From Desulfobacteraceae bacterium (lineage in GTDB: Bacteria; Desulfobacterota; Desulfobacteria; Desulfobacterales; Desulfobacteraceae): a stretch of 64,000 bases of DNA. Position numbers and translations under genes: made by a program. The stretch spans positions 1-64,000 of the forward strand of contig JADGFI010000005.1 of NCBI GenBank assembly GCA_016743945.1, given 5' to 3'. Below the pieces are notes generated by a model. It did no database searches. It was given only the letters and a program-made list of their open reading frames with translations, and had not been told where the DNA came from. Shown here piece after piece: positions 30,601 to 39,524 of this stretch; positions within the stretch are counted from its first letter, which is position 1; the number at the start of each line of letters is the position of its first letter.

Positions 30601-30842
30601 TAATCGTCAACCCCTTCAAGGCCGTCGATCACCTCTTCAATTTTTCTGGAAATGCCCTCCTCCACCTCTTCGGGGTCGGCACCAGGGTAGACCACGTCAA
30701 TAACCAGGGTATCCATCTGCATATCCGGCATATCTTCCCTGACCATAATCATAACGGAAAGGATACCGGCCAAAAGAAAGGTCACCATGAGAAGATTGGC
30801 AAATACCCTGTTTTGGGCAAAACCGGTCAAAAGGTATTTCAT
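27636..30842 (-). CDS. RND efflux pump permease (HAE1-type)
   Basis: The 1068-residue inner-membrane permease has the full AcrB-like plan: helix 1, a large porter loop (VDVVYPGADPEEVEEGISRK), helices 2-6 with GLIMVLGIVADDAIVVGESI (proton-relay Asp pair), a second loop and helices 8-12 ending LVLLPCLFTIIND. It trades protons for export of drugs, solvents or organic anions. Start and stop overlap the adaptor and the TolC-like gene by four bases. The pair of Asp in helix 4 and its context place it with hydrophobe rather than heavy-metal exporters, but the substrate is not determined. Confidence 0.95.
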   Translation of the reverse strand: MKYLLTGFAQNRVFANLLMVTFLLAGILSVMIMVREDMPDMQMDTLVIDVVYPGADPEEVEEGISRKIEEVIDGLEGVDDYTSSSLEGSSKTVITVKDGFDPDLLLDRVRNEVDTISTFPEDAENPSITRPQIQKAVISLALTSSMSEARLKEWTDRIKKEIQQLEGVSQVNVSGTRSYEISVEISQANLLKYNLSIEDVAGYISQSSMNQTGGTIKTRDQEIRLRTIGRKYTGNQLARIKIIKGTDGQTLYLEDIADIKDGFTENNLSIRANGKPAALINVLAGDEDTIKIADRVRKFQEKTNEQLPEGSEIIILSDNTESTRANLNLLFTNAVMGLVLVFILLWLFMDTKLSFWAGMGIPISLLGGLSIVHFSGISLNKVTLFGLIMVLGIVADDAIVVGESIFYHRKKGASPLDAVVMGVSEVGMPVIAAVLTTIVAFFPLYNIDGMMGKFTIALPTAVIACLVISLVECLVILPAHLLENTPPCPPQKTNRLLSFIDSFHKITVNSMDKAAQRIYLPILKKGVAYRYLFLSLCIFMLLLCAGLVKGGLIKFNVFPKQSSSIIVASVEFAEGSVYATTQQAVEHLEKAAWTAAGQMTNLSQTSLIVNTLATIGQGAGEKSESSNSASPHIGGVRITLVDSAISGVHSDDFLVAWEKASGRIMGVQSLDFAASNSGPPGAPIEICFRGENMDQITEAANKTIERLKSIDGVSQIFSDNTPGKNEFKFRLKKEVEYLGLSLSDLASQVYSAYYGSEAVKIQRGNDEVEVNVRLTAGERQTQSSIQELMIKIPGNWVPLSTVANISYGPGFSTITRKNGLRQVMVSAKVDTAKTVAGEVTATLEKNLFNNLKSAYPGIQIVLEGDAKRSRESFGSLYLWVPISIMGMFLIIATMFRSYIQPAMVLFTIPFGLVGAVLGHFIMGHMLSLLSVFGMVALSGVVVNDAIVLIERINMNLEEGMEFFDAIFQGGVRRFRAVMLTSISTIGGLLPLILETSQHAQQLIPMGISLAFGVGFATVLTLVLLPCLFTIINDIRYGIASIKGRTGFYRNTLEPAFSRHSMGAPEETK

Positions 30843-32209
30843 GGGGTAACTCCTGTTTGGGCGGTGTATTCGGCCTTCTTTTTCAGGTCATCGGTTCCTA
30901 AAACATCAAGCAGCATATTTTCAAGGGGGTTCGACAAGGAAGTGGTAATGATTTGGTCCAGGGGTTCAAAATCTCCTGAAATAAAAAGTGCATCCCCCTC
31001 TTCCATGATTTGGACAACGGGAAGGGTTGTCAACCGGTTGTTCCTGGCAAGATAAACGGTGTTGTCTGAATTCAGGGCGGATTCTGGAATCCTGACCGCA
31101 TCAGTTAGGGATTTACCCCGTATTGACACCTTGCAGAACATGCCGTCCATAACCGGGATGGCATCGGGGGTATGGGCAAGGGCCTCCCGGTTCACCCGGA
31201 CAGCCAGGTAAAGGGTCCGGGAGGAAGGGTCATATTTCACGGTTCTGTGAACACTCCCCGGAACACGGGCAGTCACTTTTCCGGTCATGGTTTCAACCCG
31301 GCAGTCTATTTTTTGTAAGTTTGAAAACCAACTCTTGTTGTTTGTGTTTTTTCTCAGGCCCAGCCTTTCAAAGGCCTCTTTGTCGCTCAGGGGAACCTGA
31401 ATTTCAATCACCCGGTCATCGGCCAGGGTCAGGGCAGAGGTTCCAAGGGTGATATAGGTGCCAACTTCAATGGACTCTTCCGTGATACGGCCGGAGAAGG
31501 GGGCTATTATCACACATCGTTTTACATTTAATCGGGCGGTTTTCAGATCGGATCGGGCATCAGACAGGTTGTTTTGGGCTTCAATAATCTGGAGGGGATA
31601 CAGGGCGATGGTTTTTTCCATCTTTCTTTGGGTGTCCAGAAGTGAATTATAACTTTGCTCTGCCTGTTCCGCCCCGGAAAGGGTCCCCACCCGGTCTCGA
31701 TCATAGAGATTTTTGAGCCGGGTAAATTCGGCTTTTGACAACAGGGTGTTTTGAATTACCGCCGCCAGCCGGCCCTGGTCCTTTTCAAGGGAGACCCGCA
31801 GCTGGCCCACCTGATTTTCCTGGAGTTTAATCTTTATGGCGGCTTTTTCAGCTTTTATTTTAAAATCCGTTGCATCCAATTTAAACAAGAGATCTCCCTT
31901 CTCTACCCTCCCCCCCTGTTCAAGGGTTTCATTTTTTTCCAGGATTCTCCCGGATACCTGGGGGCTGATTTCCATTAAGTGGACGGGGAACGCCTGGCCG
32001 TAGCCTATGACCAGAACATCCGCATCCTGTTTGACCACGGGTATGGCGGTCACGGACAGGCTTTTTTCTAGGTTTTTTTGGAGGTGTGGTTCTGGTTTGT
32101 CCGCTGCAAGCAGGGACATGCCGGTAATGCCCGAGGCAATCACCAAACAACAGACAAGGCCCATGAGCATTCCCCTCATAGAAAATCGGATAATTATTTT
32201 CTTTTTCAT
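30839..32209 (-). CDS. RND pump periplasmic adaptor (HlyD/AcrA type)
   Basis: The 456-residue adaptor has a signal/anchor segment (MLMGLVCCLVIASGITG), a lipoyl half-motif VSGRILEKNETLEQGGRVEK, a coiled-coil hairpin (EAQNNLSDARSDLKTARLNV), the second lipoyl half IIAPFSGRITEESIEVGTYI and a beta-barrel/membrane-proximal domain. It links permease and TolC-like channel in the periplasm. I take ATG 32209 as start because AAGGAG lies five bases before it; the in-frame GTG at 32215 is inside that site. It is the first gene of the operon and lies behind the 11-bp repeats. Confidence 0.93.
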   Translation of the reverse strand: MKKKIIIRFSMRGMLMGLVCCLVIASGITGMSLLAADKPEPHLQKNLEKSLSVTAIPVVKQDADVLVIGYGQAFPVHLMEISPQVSGRILEKNETLEQGGRVEKGDLLFKLDATDFKIKAEKAAIKIKLQENQVGQLRVSLEKDQGRLAAVIQNTLLSKAEFTRLKNLYDRDRVGTLSGAEQAEQSYNSLLDTQRKMEKTIALYPLQIIEAQNNLSDARSDLKTARLNVKRCVIIAPFSGRITEESIEVGTYITLGTSALTLADDRVIEIQVPLSDKEAFERLGLRKNTNNKSWFSNLQKIDCRVETMTGKVTARVPGSVHRTVKYDPSSRTLYLAVRVNREALAHTPDAIPVMDGMFCKVSIRGKSLTDAVRIPESALNSDNTVYLARNNRLTTLPVVQIMEEGDALFISGDFEPLDQIITTSLSNPLENMLLDVLGTDDLKKKAEYTAQTGVTP

Positions 32210-32252
32210 TTTCACTCCTTTTCAGTTTTTGTATCCAGTTTAAACAAGGGGT

Positions 32253-32292
32253 CATGAATCGGATGTGAAAAAAATGTGAAAAAAACGTGAAA
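32253..32292. promoter_or_regulatory. 11-bp-phased TGTGAA repeats before the efflux operon
   Basis: TGTGAAA begins at 32264 and 32275 and CGTGAAA at 32286; a weaker CATGAA sits at 32253, giving four positions with an exact 11-bp period. They lie 44-83 bases upstream of the adaptor start. This matches the array at 24143-24182 and predicts autoregulation by the response regulator of the operon. Confidence 0.75.
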
Positions 32293-32407
32293 TAATGATG
32301 CGTTTGTATTAAAACCACCTATTCACGGTTATAGTTTGTGAAAAGCCAGATTATAAAAAACAAGATATTATAGGGCCGGTGGCCCCAATAAAAAGGTGCA
32401 GAGTGTA

Positions 32408-34894
32408 ATGGCAGGCAAGGAAGTGACGTTGATTACCAAAGAGAAGACAGGGGAACTGGTCCTGGCAGGAGCACAATTTTTTAAGGCCTATGGCAGCCCA
32501 AAGCTTTTGGGCCGGGAGCAGACAGCTCTTTTTACAGGACACAGGCCCGAAAAAAGGTTTGATATGTTCATGGCCGCCTGCGGCCATGCAAAAGATCCCC
32601 AAGGTTTTTTTGAAGCGCTATTTGCATCCATCCCCAAGCAATTTTCTCCAAGCGACCAAAGAGGGGTGGTCATGAATGGGATTTCTCTTCCGGTTCTCTT
32701 TTTATACTGGATGCTTGAAAGGATTAATCCTTTCAACCGTCTCATATCGGTGAAAAGTATTGATCAGCTCAAAGAAACCACAGGCCTTTGTCCCGATGAT
32801 CGAGTAAGGGAGGCGGTGCAGCAGGTGATGGACGAGTACCCGGTCCGGCTTTCTGACCATGTGATCCGCCAGTCACAGGTTTCAGATGCCGTGGCAATTC
32901 AGTATCTTCCCTTTGCCGAAGAACTGGATCCCAGGGGCCACACCATCACCTTTGACGGCCATTTTAAAAATGGATTGCTGGAGCAGATGTACCAGAACCG
33001 GGTGATATTTTTGCTTACCATGCGCTGTCCGGTCTACTGCCGGTTCTGTTTCAGGAAGCATAAAAGTTTTCGCCGGGAAAAAAGTCCCGGTGTGGCAGAT
33101 GTCCAAAGGGCGGTGGATGGTGTGAAAGAACTGCCCCTGGTCAAGGAGATCCTTATCACCGGGGGAGAACCTTTGATAAACCGGAAAAATATGGAGGCTG
33201 CCCTGGACGGGTTAATGGAGATTGACCATGTAAGGACCCTGCGCATTGCCACCCGATCCATTTCCTATTATCCCCACTTGTTTTTAAAGAACAACCGGGA
33301 ATACTTAAGCTATCTAAAATCAAAGCAGGCCGCCTGTATAAAAAAGGGCAAGCGCATTGAAATAGGGGTTCATTTTGTCCACCCCGACGAGGTTTCTGTC
33401 CAGAGTCTTGATATTATTTCCGATCTGGTTAAATCCGGTATTTGTGTCTATGTCCAGACCCCGTTTTTAAACAAGTTGAACAACAGCGGGACTGTTCTGG
33501 CCAGACTGTTTACTCTGTTGAGAAATGCCGGGGCCCAAATCTATTATATTTTTACCCCCTGTCATCCCATCCACGGCACCCAAACCTATTGGACCCCCAT
33601 CGCAGAATCCATTGAGGCCCACCGCTATCTGCGGGCCCATTTGTCAGACAGGTGTATTCCCAAGCTGTGTACGGCCACCCCTTTGGGAAAAATGGAATGG
33701 CATACCAGCGGCTGGGCCGTGGGAAAGGATGAATCAGACCCCGACCATATCTGGATTCGAACCCCCTATACCCGGGAATATTTTTCTTGTGTGACAGGGA
33801 AGGACACCCCCCTCCATGATAGTGTGGAAAACGAGGACGGAACCTTGAATGTGAAGTGCCTCATTGATATGGGGGATGATGCGCTTTTCCGGGGAAATCA
33901 TGCACTTGAAAGGATGGCCCCGGGGGGGGTAGGATTTTGGGCGGATCAGCCGGGGGATGTGGTTCAAAGGATCAAAGAAAGCCTTTTTCCAAAACATTTT
34001 TCAATCCCCTCCATTGTCAGCACCCCCCAATCCATTGCCCGGGTTCATAAAACCCGTGTGGAGCTTATCCTGGATCCGGACAATGCTGCCATGGACTATA
34101 TCCGGGAAAATGCAGACATCACGGATGTGATCCTCCATGTACCCGATTCTGGGCAAACAATTGGGTTCCAGGCTGACAGGATCTGCCAGCTAGCGGCTCT
34201 GCTGGGAAAAATTGAACATATTACCTGCATCCGGATTCGGTGGCAGGCCTTCCAGACCCGTCCCAAAGCGTTCACCCCCGGAATTATTGAGCAGATCGCT
34301 TCCCTGGCAAATTTTTTGGTTGGGGACCCCTTAAAAATTGAAATTGAAACCTGGTGGCTGCTGCCCCCAGAGATTTGTTTGGAACATGGCAGACTGGTGC
34401 AAAGTTTTTCCAATTTTGGCATTCAAACCTATGCCAACCTGGCCCTGGTCTCCGGGGTGAATGATGATCCGGCTATAATAGCAGAAATGGCCCAGGACCT
34501 TCGGGGGACCGGCATACACTTTCACCATGTTTATGTGGCAGGACTTGCGGTTCAGAAGCAGTTTAACCGGGCATATCCCATTGAAACCGACCGGGTTCTT
34601 GCCATTGCCTCCCATGTCAGAAAGGTTTGTTCGGGACGGGAAATCCCCTTGTACATCATCCAGACCCCCCTGGGGGAGGTGGATTTTGGATTGACTTCGA
34701 CCTTGGTTCGTCAATCAGATTCCAGCCGGGATAAAGAAAAATGGTGGCTTCGGCTGGATCCCTATGATATTTCCTATTTCAGGAGACTGGGGTCTGATTT
34801 TACCCTGGCAAAAACAGGAGCTGTGGAGGTTAACGGTGTACTGGAAATTCCAATGCCGGGACTGGTCAGGTCTGGGGATTTCCCCCTGGGGTGA
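32408..34894 (+). CDS. Double KamA-like protein: radical SAM aminomutase domain fused to a degenerate copy
   Basis: The 828-residue protein is about twice the length of lysine 2,3-aminomutase. The first half (about 150-500) is KamA-like: CPVYCRFC with Cys207, Cys211 and Cys214 for the [4Fe-4S]-SAM cluster, ILITGGEPLI, IGVHFVHPDEVS and ATPLGKMEWHTSG, where Lys428 lies where KamA binds PLP. The second half (about 545-820) repeats the end of the barrel: IPLYIIQTPLGEVDFGLTS against IPKLCTATPLGKMEWHTS, and KWWLRLDPYDISYF against HIWIRTPYTREYF. It has no CxxxCxxC, and Glu757 replaces the Lys. The start at 32408 follows AAGGTG; a GTG at 32396 is less likely. It stands alone. Substrate unknown: amino-acid mutase is inferred from family only. 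Confidence 0.85.
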   Translation: MAGKEVTLITKEKTGELVLAGAQFFKAYGSPKLLGREQTALFTGHRPEKRFDMFMAACGHAKDPQGFFEALFASIPKQFSPSDQRGVVMNGISLPVLFLYWMLERINPFNRLISVKSIDQLKETTGLCPDDRVREAVQQVMDEYPVRLSDHVIRQSQVSDAVAIQYLPFAEELDPRGHTITFDGHFKNGLLEQMYQNRVIFLLTMRCPVYCRFCFRKHKSFRREKSPGVADVQRAVDGVKELPLVKEILITGGEPLINRKNMEAALDGLMEIDHVRTLRIATRSISYYPHLFLKNNREYLSYLKSKQAACIKKGKRIEIGVHFVHPDEVSVQSLDIISDLVKSGICVYVQTPFLNKLNNSGTVLARLFTLLRNAGAQIYYIFTPCHPIHGTQTYWTPIAESIEAHRYLRAHLSDRCIPKLCTATPLGKMEWHTSGWAVGKDESDPDHIWIRTPYTREYFSCVTGKDTPLHDSVENEDGTLNVKCLIDMGDDALFRGNHALERMAPGGVGFWADQPGDVVQRIKESLFPKHFSIPSIVSTPQSIARVHKTRVELILDPDNAAMDYIRENADITDVILHVPDSGQTIGFQADRICQLAALLGKIEHITCIRIRWQAFQTRPKAFTPGIIEQIASLANFLVGDPLKIEIETWWLLPPEICLEHGRLVQSFSNFGIQTYANLALVSGVNDDPAIIAEMAQDLRGTGIHFHHVYVAGLAVQKQFNRAYPIETDRVLAIASHVRKVCSGREIPLYIIQTPLGEVDFGLTSTLVRQSDSSRDKEKWWLRLDPYDISYFRRLGSDFTLAKTGAVEVNGVLEIPMPGLVRSGDFPLG

Positions 34895-34951
34895 TCCACG
34901 GGCCATAAGTGACATGTCGGGTGCCAATTGGAATCTGGTGAAACCTGTCTG

Positions 34952-36880
34952 TTAATGTTTAAATTTTTTGCGAATAAGCATCACCACTGCCAGGACAATA
35001 CATAAGCTAAAAGCCAAGATACCGATGGCTGACCAGGTTACCCAGGTGCTGTTTCTCACAAGGTTGACAGGATTTAAGGATGGTGCAGCAACGATCCGGC
35101 CAAGTTTTTTGCTGTACTTTTCCGGCAGCTCCGGTATGCCGTCATTATTGTTATCTTCAAAGCTGCGCAAATATTCAAAGGGGGCTTTCCATTCCTTGAG
35201 TTCCTGGATGCCCTCTTGTTCCCTGTCCCTGTCAATTACCGCCGATGCAAGATTATCAATGGGATTGCCGTTTTTATCTTTTGGGATAATTTCAAGGATA
35301 TTATAGGTGTAACCCCCAATGATTTTCAAAAATGTGGCGTTGTAAATATCCGCCGTTACCCGGATGAGGGTTTTATTTGCCTTGGAGAAATCCAGCTTTT
35401 TATATCCGCTTTCATCATCCCCGGTCCAGATGTCCGTTACCCGATCAAACATTATTCGCCTTGGGTTATACACAACCTTTATTCCGGCCATCTGTAAAAA
35501 ATAATCAGATCCTTTTGCCGGATGGATACTGGTGAGGATTTCAACTCCCTTTTTCAGTTCCAATGGCGTGATGTACATTGAGATCAACGGGTATCCTAAA
35601 CTACCGTCCAAACCAATACCAAGGGGGACCGCTCTGAACAGATCACAGGCCTGGATAGTGTTTGTTTTTCCCTTTAACAGATTATCCCGGATCACCCCGT
35701 TTGCAATGATGGCAACATCGGCAAAGGGGTTAAAATCTTCTGAGTATTTTTTAACGGCAAACCGTATGGAATCTGCCAAAAAATTTCCCAGGGGCGATTC
35801 TTCCTCTGCAAGTTTCAGATCAAATTCGGTCTGGGCAACCGTTTTTCTGAAAGATAAGCCATTTTTCTTCAAAACCTCCTGGTCAATCTGATCTTCATAG
35901 GTTTTAATGGCCTCTGAAATTTGCCGGTCACCCAGGATTTTGTCATCAATGGGGATGGCCTGATAATCCGTCACCTGGACTCGTTGGTTTTCAAGGGTAA
36001 GCTGAATGTGGCCCATCTGCTTGCCATACTCCCAGGTTTGAACAATCAGAGTGTTGTTTATGGTAATGGGGGCCTCCATCTTTGTGTGGGTATGGCCGCT
36101 TATGATCACATTGATTCCGTCCACTTTTTGTGCCAGGAGCTCATCTTCTGATTTTTCTTTGTTTTTGTCCAGACCGCTGTGAGACAGGCAGATAATAATG
36201 TCCGCCTTGTCCTTGAGGATCGTTACCATTTTTTGTGCCGCGGCCACAGGATCGCTGAAGGACACTGGCTTTGAAAATGGAGATTTTTCTGCGGCATCCA
36301 GACCCATGAGTCCGAATATGCCAAATTTTATCCCCTCTTTTTCAATGATGACATAGGGGGTGACAAGTCCTTTTAAAAACGCTTGCTCAAGGGTATCATC
36401 CTCGGTGCTTTCTTCACTGAAAACGATATTCGATCCCAGAATGGCGGGCCGGTTTTCATGGTTTTGGGCTGCATAAAGGATCTGGGCAAGGCCCTTGGGT
36501 TTTAAATCAAATTCATGGTTTCCAAGGGTGACGGCATCATACCCCATTTTTCCAAGCAGTTCTAATTCGAAGGCTTTTTCCCTAGCCAGCAGATGGAAAA
36601 AAGAACCCATGAGAAAATCCCCTCCATCCAGGACCAGAACCGGCCCATTGCTTTGGGCCTTGATTTGTTTAATCATTGTTGCGATCCGTGCATACCCGCC
36701 GGTGGTATCGTCATCTTGAAGGGTTTTTGGGGTATAATCCTGGTTGGGAGAAAATCCCAAAAAATGGGAATGAAGATCATTTGTGTGAATGATGCTGATC
36801 GTTTGTTCGTTTGCAGTTGCTGTATTTACGCAGATAAAGACACTCATCAGGATCAAAAGATATTTCATAAAACAATTCAT
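34952..36880 (-). CDS. UshA-type 5'-nucleotidase, membrane-anchored
   Basis: The 642-residue protein has a signal peptide, a metallophosphoesterase domain with IIHTNDLHSHF, LVLDGGDFLMGSFFH, VTLGNHEFDLKP and VIISGHTHTKM, and then a C-terminal 5'-nucleotidase domain (SPLGNFLADSIRFAVKKYSE, VAIIANGVIRDNL). Unlike UshA it ends in one membrane helix (IGILAFSLCIVLAVVMLI) followed by basic residues, so it should be held in the inner membrane facing the periplasm, hydrolysing nucleotides or related phosphoesters. The start at 36880 is fixed by AGGGAG six bases upstream. The GAF/LuxR gene lies 100 bases upstream on the same strand and may share its transcript. Confidence 0.92.
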   Translation of the reverse strand: MNCFMKYLLILMSVFICVNTATANEQTISIIHTNDLHSHFLGFSPNQDYTPKTLQDDDTTGGYARIATMIKQIKAQSNGPVLVLDGGDFLMGSFFHLLAREKAFELELLGKMGYDAVTLGNHEFDLKPKGLAQILYAAQNHENRPAILGSNIVFSEESTEDDTLEQAFLKGLVTPYVIIEKEGIKFGIFGLMGLDAAEKSPFSKPVSFSDPVAAAQKMVTILKDKADIIICLSHSGLDKNKEKSEDELLAQKVDGINVIISGHTHTKMEAPITINNTLIVQTWEYGKQMGHIQLTLENQRVQVTDYQAIPIDDKILGDRQISEAIKTYEDQIDQEVLKKNGLSFRKTVAQTEFDLKLAEEESPLGNFLADSIRFAVKKYSEDFNPFADVAIIANGVIRDNLLKGKTNTIQACDLFRAVPLGIGLDGSLGYPLISMYITPLELKKGVEILTSIHPAKGSDYFLQMAGIKVVYNPRRIMFDRVTDIWTGDDESGYKKLDFSKANKTLIRVTADIYNATFLKIIGGYTYNILEIIPKDKNGNPIDNLASAVIDRDREQEGIQELKEWKAPFEYLRSFEDNNNDGIPELPEKYSKKLGRIVAAPSLNPVNLVRNSTWVTWSAIGILAFSLCIVLAVVMLIRKKFKH

Positions 36881-36981
36881 GGTCTGCTCCCTGTTTATGG
36901 AATTACAAATTTGATCACGATACAACACTGTTACAGCGGTGTCAAAAATTTGCTTGCGAACCCCTTGAATTTTTTACGCAT

Positions 36982-37938
36982 TCAGAGGGATGCAAGATAG
37001 GTTGTCAGATTAATTTTCTGATTCGTTATCCCCAGTTTTTTGCGAATATAATTTCTATAGGTTTCTACGCTTCTATAGGAAATATTGAGTAACCTGGCGA
37101 TTTCCTTTGAGCTGAGTCCGCTTCTGATCATATTGCAAATTTCATTTTCCCGGGGGGTTAACTTGGGTACTTTTCTTGAAATACTGCTGCCAAATGAAGA
37201 GGTTAATTGCTCTAAGTTGTTTTCAAATACCTTGAAAAATTCCGTTTCAATATTAGCGCCTTTGTTTTTTAATTTTTTTAACAGGGGCAATAACAATTGG
37301 TCCACATTATCCAGGACTTTTTCTTCCAGGTTCTTTTTTTCAGAAATCAGCTGGTTCATTACCTCCCGGAGGGCAATATTTTTTTCCATCAATAACTGGT
37401 TCTGTTCTTTGAGTTTTTTTTCACTTTTATGGAGGGCTTTTTCTGCCTGTTTCTGTTCACTGGTGCGTCCCAATCTTTCTGCAATGGCATTGAGCAGTGA
37501 TCTTTCTTCTCTGAGGAACGGCCCTTCATACAGCTGCGGTTTTTCTTCCCGATACCCGACGCTCAAAATACCAACTTTCTCACCGTAGGAAATGATATCT
37601 GCGGATTGTTGCCACGGAATTTGCGCATGGTTTTGGGTGATAAATTCTTTTCCGTTAATGAACAGCTGTGCGCAGGTGATTTCCGGATATTGCCATGAAC
37701 AGGGGATAACTTCAATCACGCCCTGGTATATTTCATTGAGCGAAATATCTGCTTTTTCAACGATTTTTGAGATGCTGTAAAGGCAATTTATTTCTTTTAT
37801 CCGCTCTTTGAGATCATGGGTTTGTTGGGTAAGGGTCCCCTCCATGAGGCTATGCCGTCGCTCTAACGCTTCGAGTTCTGCATTTCTAAGTTGTAAGGCA
37901 GACACTTGTGCCAAAAGTTGTTCGTTGGTTTTTTTCAT
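36982..37938 (-). CDS. LuxR-type regulator with GAF-like sensor and coiled coil
   Basis: The 318-residue protein begins with a coiled coil (residues 1-60), then has a GAF-like domain (SLNEIYQGVIEVIPCSWQYP, EKVGILSVGYREEKPQLYEG), a second coiled coil and a LuxR HTH at the end (LTPRENEICNMIRSGLSSKE, IARLLNISYRSVETYRNYIR). Similar soluble proteins in this group of bacteria sense small molecules or redox state without phosphorylation; no receiver or kinase motif is seen. The nucleotidase gene follows on the same strand and is a possible target. Confidence 0.85.
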   Translation of the reverse strand: MKKTNEQLLAQVSALQLRNAELEALERRHSLMEGTLTQQTHDLKERIKEINCLYSISKIVEKADISLNEIYQGVIEVIPCSWQYPEITCAQLFINGKEFITQNHAQIPWQQSADIISYGEKVGILSVGYREEKPQLYEGPFLREERSLLNAIAERLGRTSEQKQAEKALHKSEKKLKEQNQLLMEKNIALREVMNQLISEKKNLEEKVLDNVDQLLLPLLKKLKNKGANIETEFFKVFENNLEQLTSSFGSSISRKVPKLTPRENEICNMIRSGLSSKEIARLLNISYRSVETYRNYIRKKLGITNQKINLTTYLASL

Positions 37939-38056
37939 TTTTCCATAATCTGGTTATAACGCTCTTTGGCCCAACCCAAGACAGGACAGGAGCAAAAGAG
38001 CGTCAATTCATTAACTGCAGGTAATAGAATCCATTATATATTAAAACACCGGAAAA

Positions 38057-39406
38057 TTATACGATTCCCTGATCCAGCATGGCATCCACAACTTTCACAA
38101 ACCCGGCAATATTGGCCCCTGCCACATAATTACCGGGTTTTCCATACTGCTCAGACGCATTAATACACGAGGTGTGAATGCTTTTCATTATCCCTTTCAG
38201 GCGATTGTCCACCTCGTCTCTGGGCCAGTTTATGCGCATGCTGTTTTGGGACATTTCCAAACCAGATACCGCAACGCCACCGGCATTGGCAGCTTTTCCC
38301 GGTGCAAACAAAAGGTTGTTGTCTAAAAAGAGGGTAACGGCTTCCGACGTTGATGGCATATTGGCACCTTCGGCAACCAGCCTGACGCCATTTTCAATGA
38401 GGTTGGCCGCATCTGTTTCATTTATTTCATTTTGGGTTGCACTGGGAAATGCACAATCTGCCCGATGATTCCATAAAGGATTGTATGTCATGGCTTCATC
38501 TGTAGCTGTGTAAACGGCTTCCGGGTATTTATCCGCATATTCCTTGATTCTTCCGCGTCGGTCATTTTTGAGCTGCATCACAAATGCCAGTTTGTCCGCA
38601 TCAATGCCGGTTTCATCATAAATATAACCGGAAGAATCTGAAACTGTGACAGCCTTACCGCCCAGGTGTAAAATTTTTTCAATGGTATACTGGGCCACAT
38701 TACCGGATCCTGACACAAGGCATTTTTTCCCTTCCAGACTGTCATTTTGTGTGGCCAGCATTTCAGCTGCAAAATAGACACACCCATAGCCGGTTGCTTC
38801 AGGACGGATAAGGCTTCCCCCCCAGGAAAGGCTTTTGCCGGTTAATACGCCGGCAAATTCATTGCTCAGTTTTTTGTACATGCCAAAAAGATATCCAATT
38901 TCCCTTGCGCCAACACCAATATCCCCGGCCGGTATATCGGTATTGGGACCTATATGGCGGTAAAGTTCTGACATGAAGCTTTGGCAGAATCGCATCACTT
39001 CAGTGTCGGATTTTCCCTTGGGATCAAAGTCAGACCCCCCTTTTCCGCCGCCGATGGGCAGGGTTGTCAAGGCATTTTTAAAGACCTGCTCAAAGCCCAA
39101 AAATTTTAATATGCTTAAATTAACAGAAGGGTGAAAGCGCAGCCCTCCCTTGTAAGGCCCGATGGCAGAGTTCATTTCTACTCGAAATCCCCGGTTTACA
39201 TGTACCACTCCTGAATCATCCATCCAGGGCACCCGAAATATGATCGTTCGCTCAGGTTCCGTGATCCTTTCCATGATGCTGGCCTGTCCATATTCAGGAT
39301 TTCGATCCAGAACAGGCTTTATGGTTTCAAATACTTCTTGTATCGCCTGATGAAATTCCGTTTGTTCAGGATCCTTTTGTTTTATTTTTTCCAATATATC
39401 CGACAT
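38057..39406 (-). CDS. gdhA: NADP-type glutamate dehydrogenase
   Basis: The 449-residue enzyme aminates 2-oxoglutarate to glutamate. The family motifs are all present: GPYKGGLRFHPSVNLSILKF, LPIGGGKGGSDFDPKGKSD with the catalytic Lys, DIPAGDIGVGAREIGYLFG, and the dinucleotide fold LVSGSGNVAQYTIEK. The length and these motifs are those of the hexameric small-subunit enzyme. ATG 39406 is preceded by AAAGGAG at nine bases; the upstream extension in the same frame is not family-like. It follows the receiver/PEP-synthase-like gene on the same strand by 118 bases, so co-transcription is possible. Confidence 0.97.
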   Translation of the reverse strand: MSDILEKIKQKDPEQTEFHQAIQEVFETIKPVLDRNPEYGQASIMERITEPERTIIFRVPWMDDSGVVHVNRGFRVEMNSAIGPYKGGLRFHPSVNLSILKFLGFEQVFKNALTTLPIGGGKGGSDFDPKGKSDTEVMRFCQSFMSELYRHIGPNTDIPAGDIGVGAREIGYLFGMYKKLSNEFAGVLTGKSLSWGGSLIRPEATGYGCVYFAAEMLATQNDSLEGKKCLVSGSGNVAQYTIEKILHLGGKAVTVSDSSGYIYDETGIDADKLAFVMQLKNDRRGRIKEYADKYPEAVYTATDEAMTYNPLWNHRADCAFPSATQNEINETDAANLIENGVRLVAEGANMPSTSEAVTLFLDNNLLFAPGKAANAGGVAVSGLEMSQNSMRINWPRDEVDNRLKGIMKSIHTSCINASEQYGKPGNYVAGANIAGFVKVVDAMLDQGIV

Positions 39407-39524
39407 AAATAGTTCTCCTTTATAATTAAAAAATACCGCTTTGCACAGAGTTTTTCTGTAAAAAGCAATGAATTGAGACTGCAATTGTAAATTTGGGTGT
39501 AAATTTCGGGAAGATAAATTTTAT

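Noticed and set aside
37960..38002. Inverted repeat CGCTCTTT/AAAGAGCG as a terminator of the glutamate dehydrogenase gene
   Set aside because: Only eight base pairs with a loop of about 27 bases and no clear T run.
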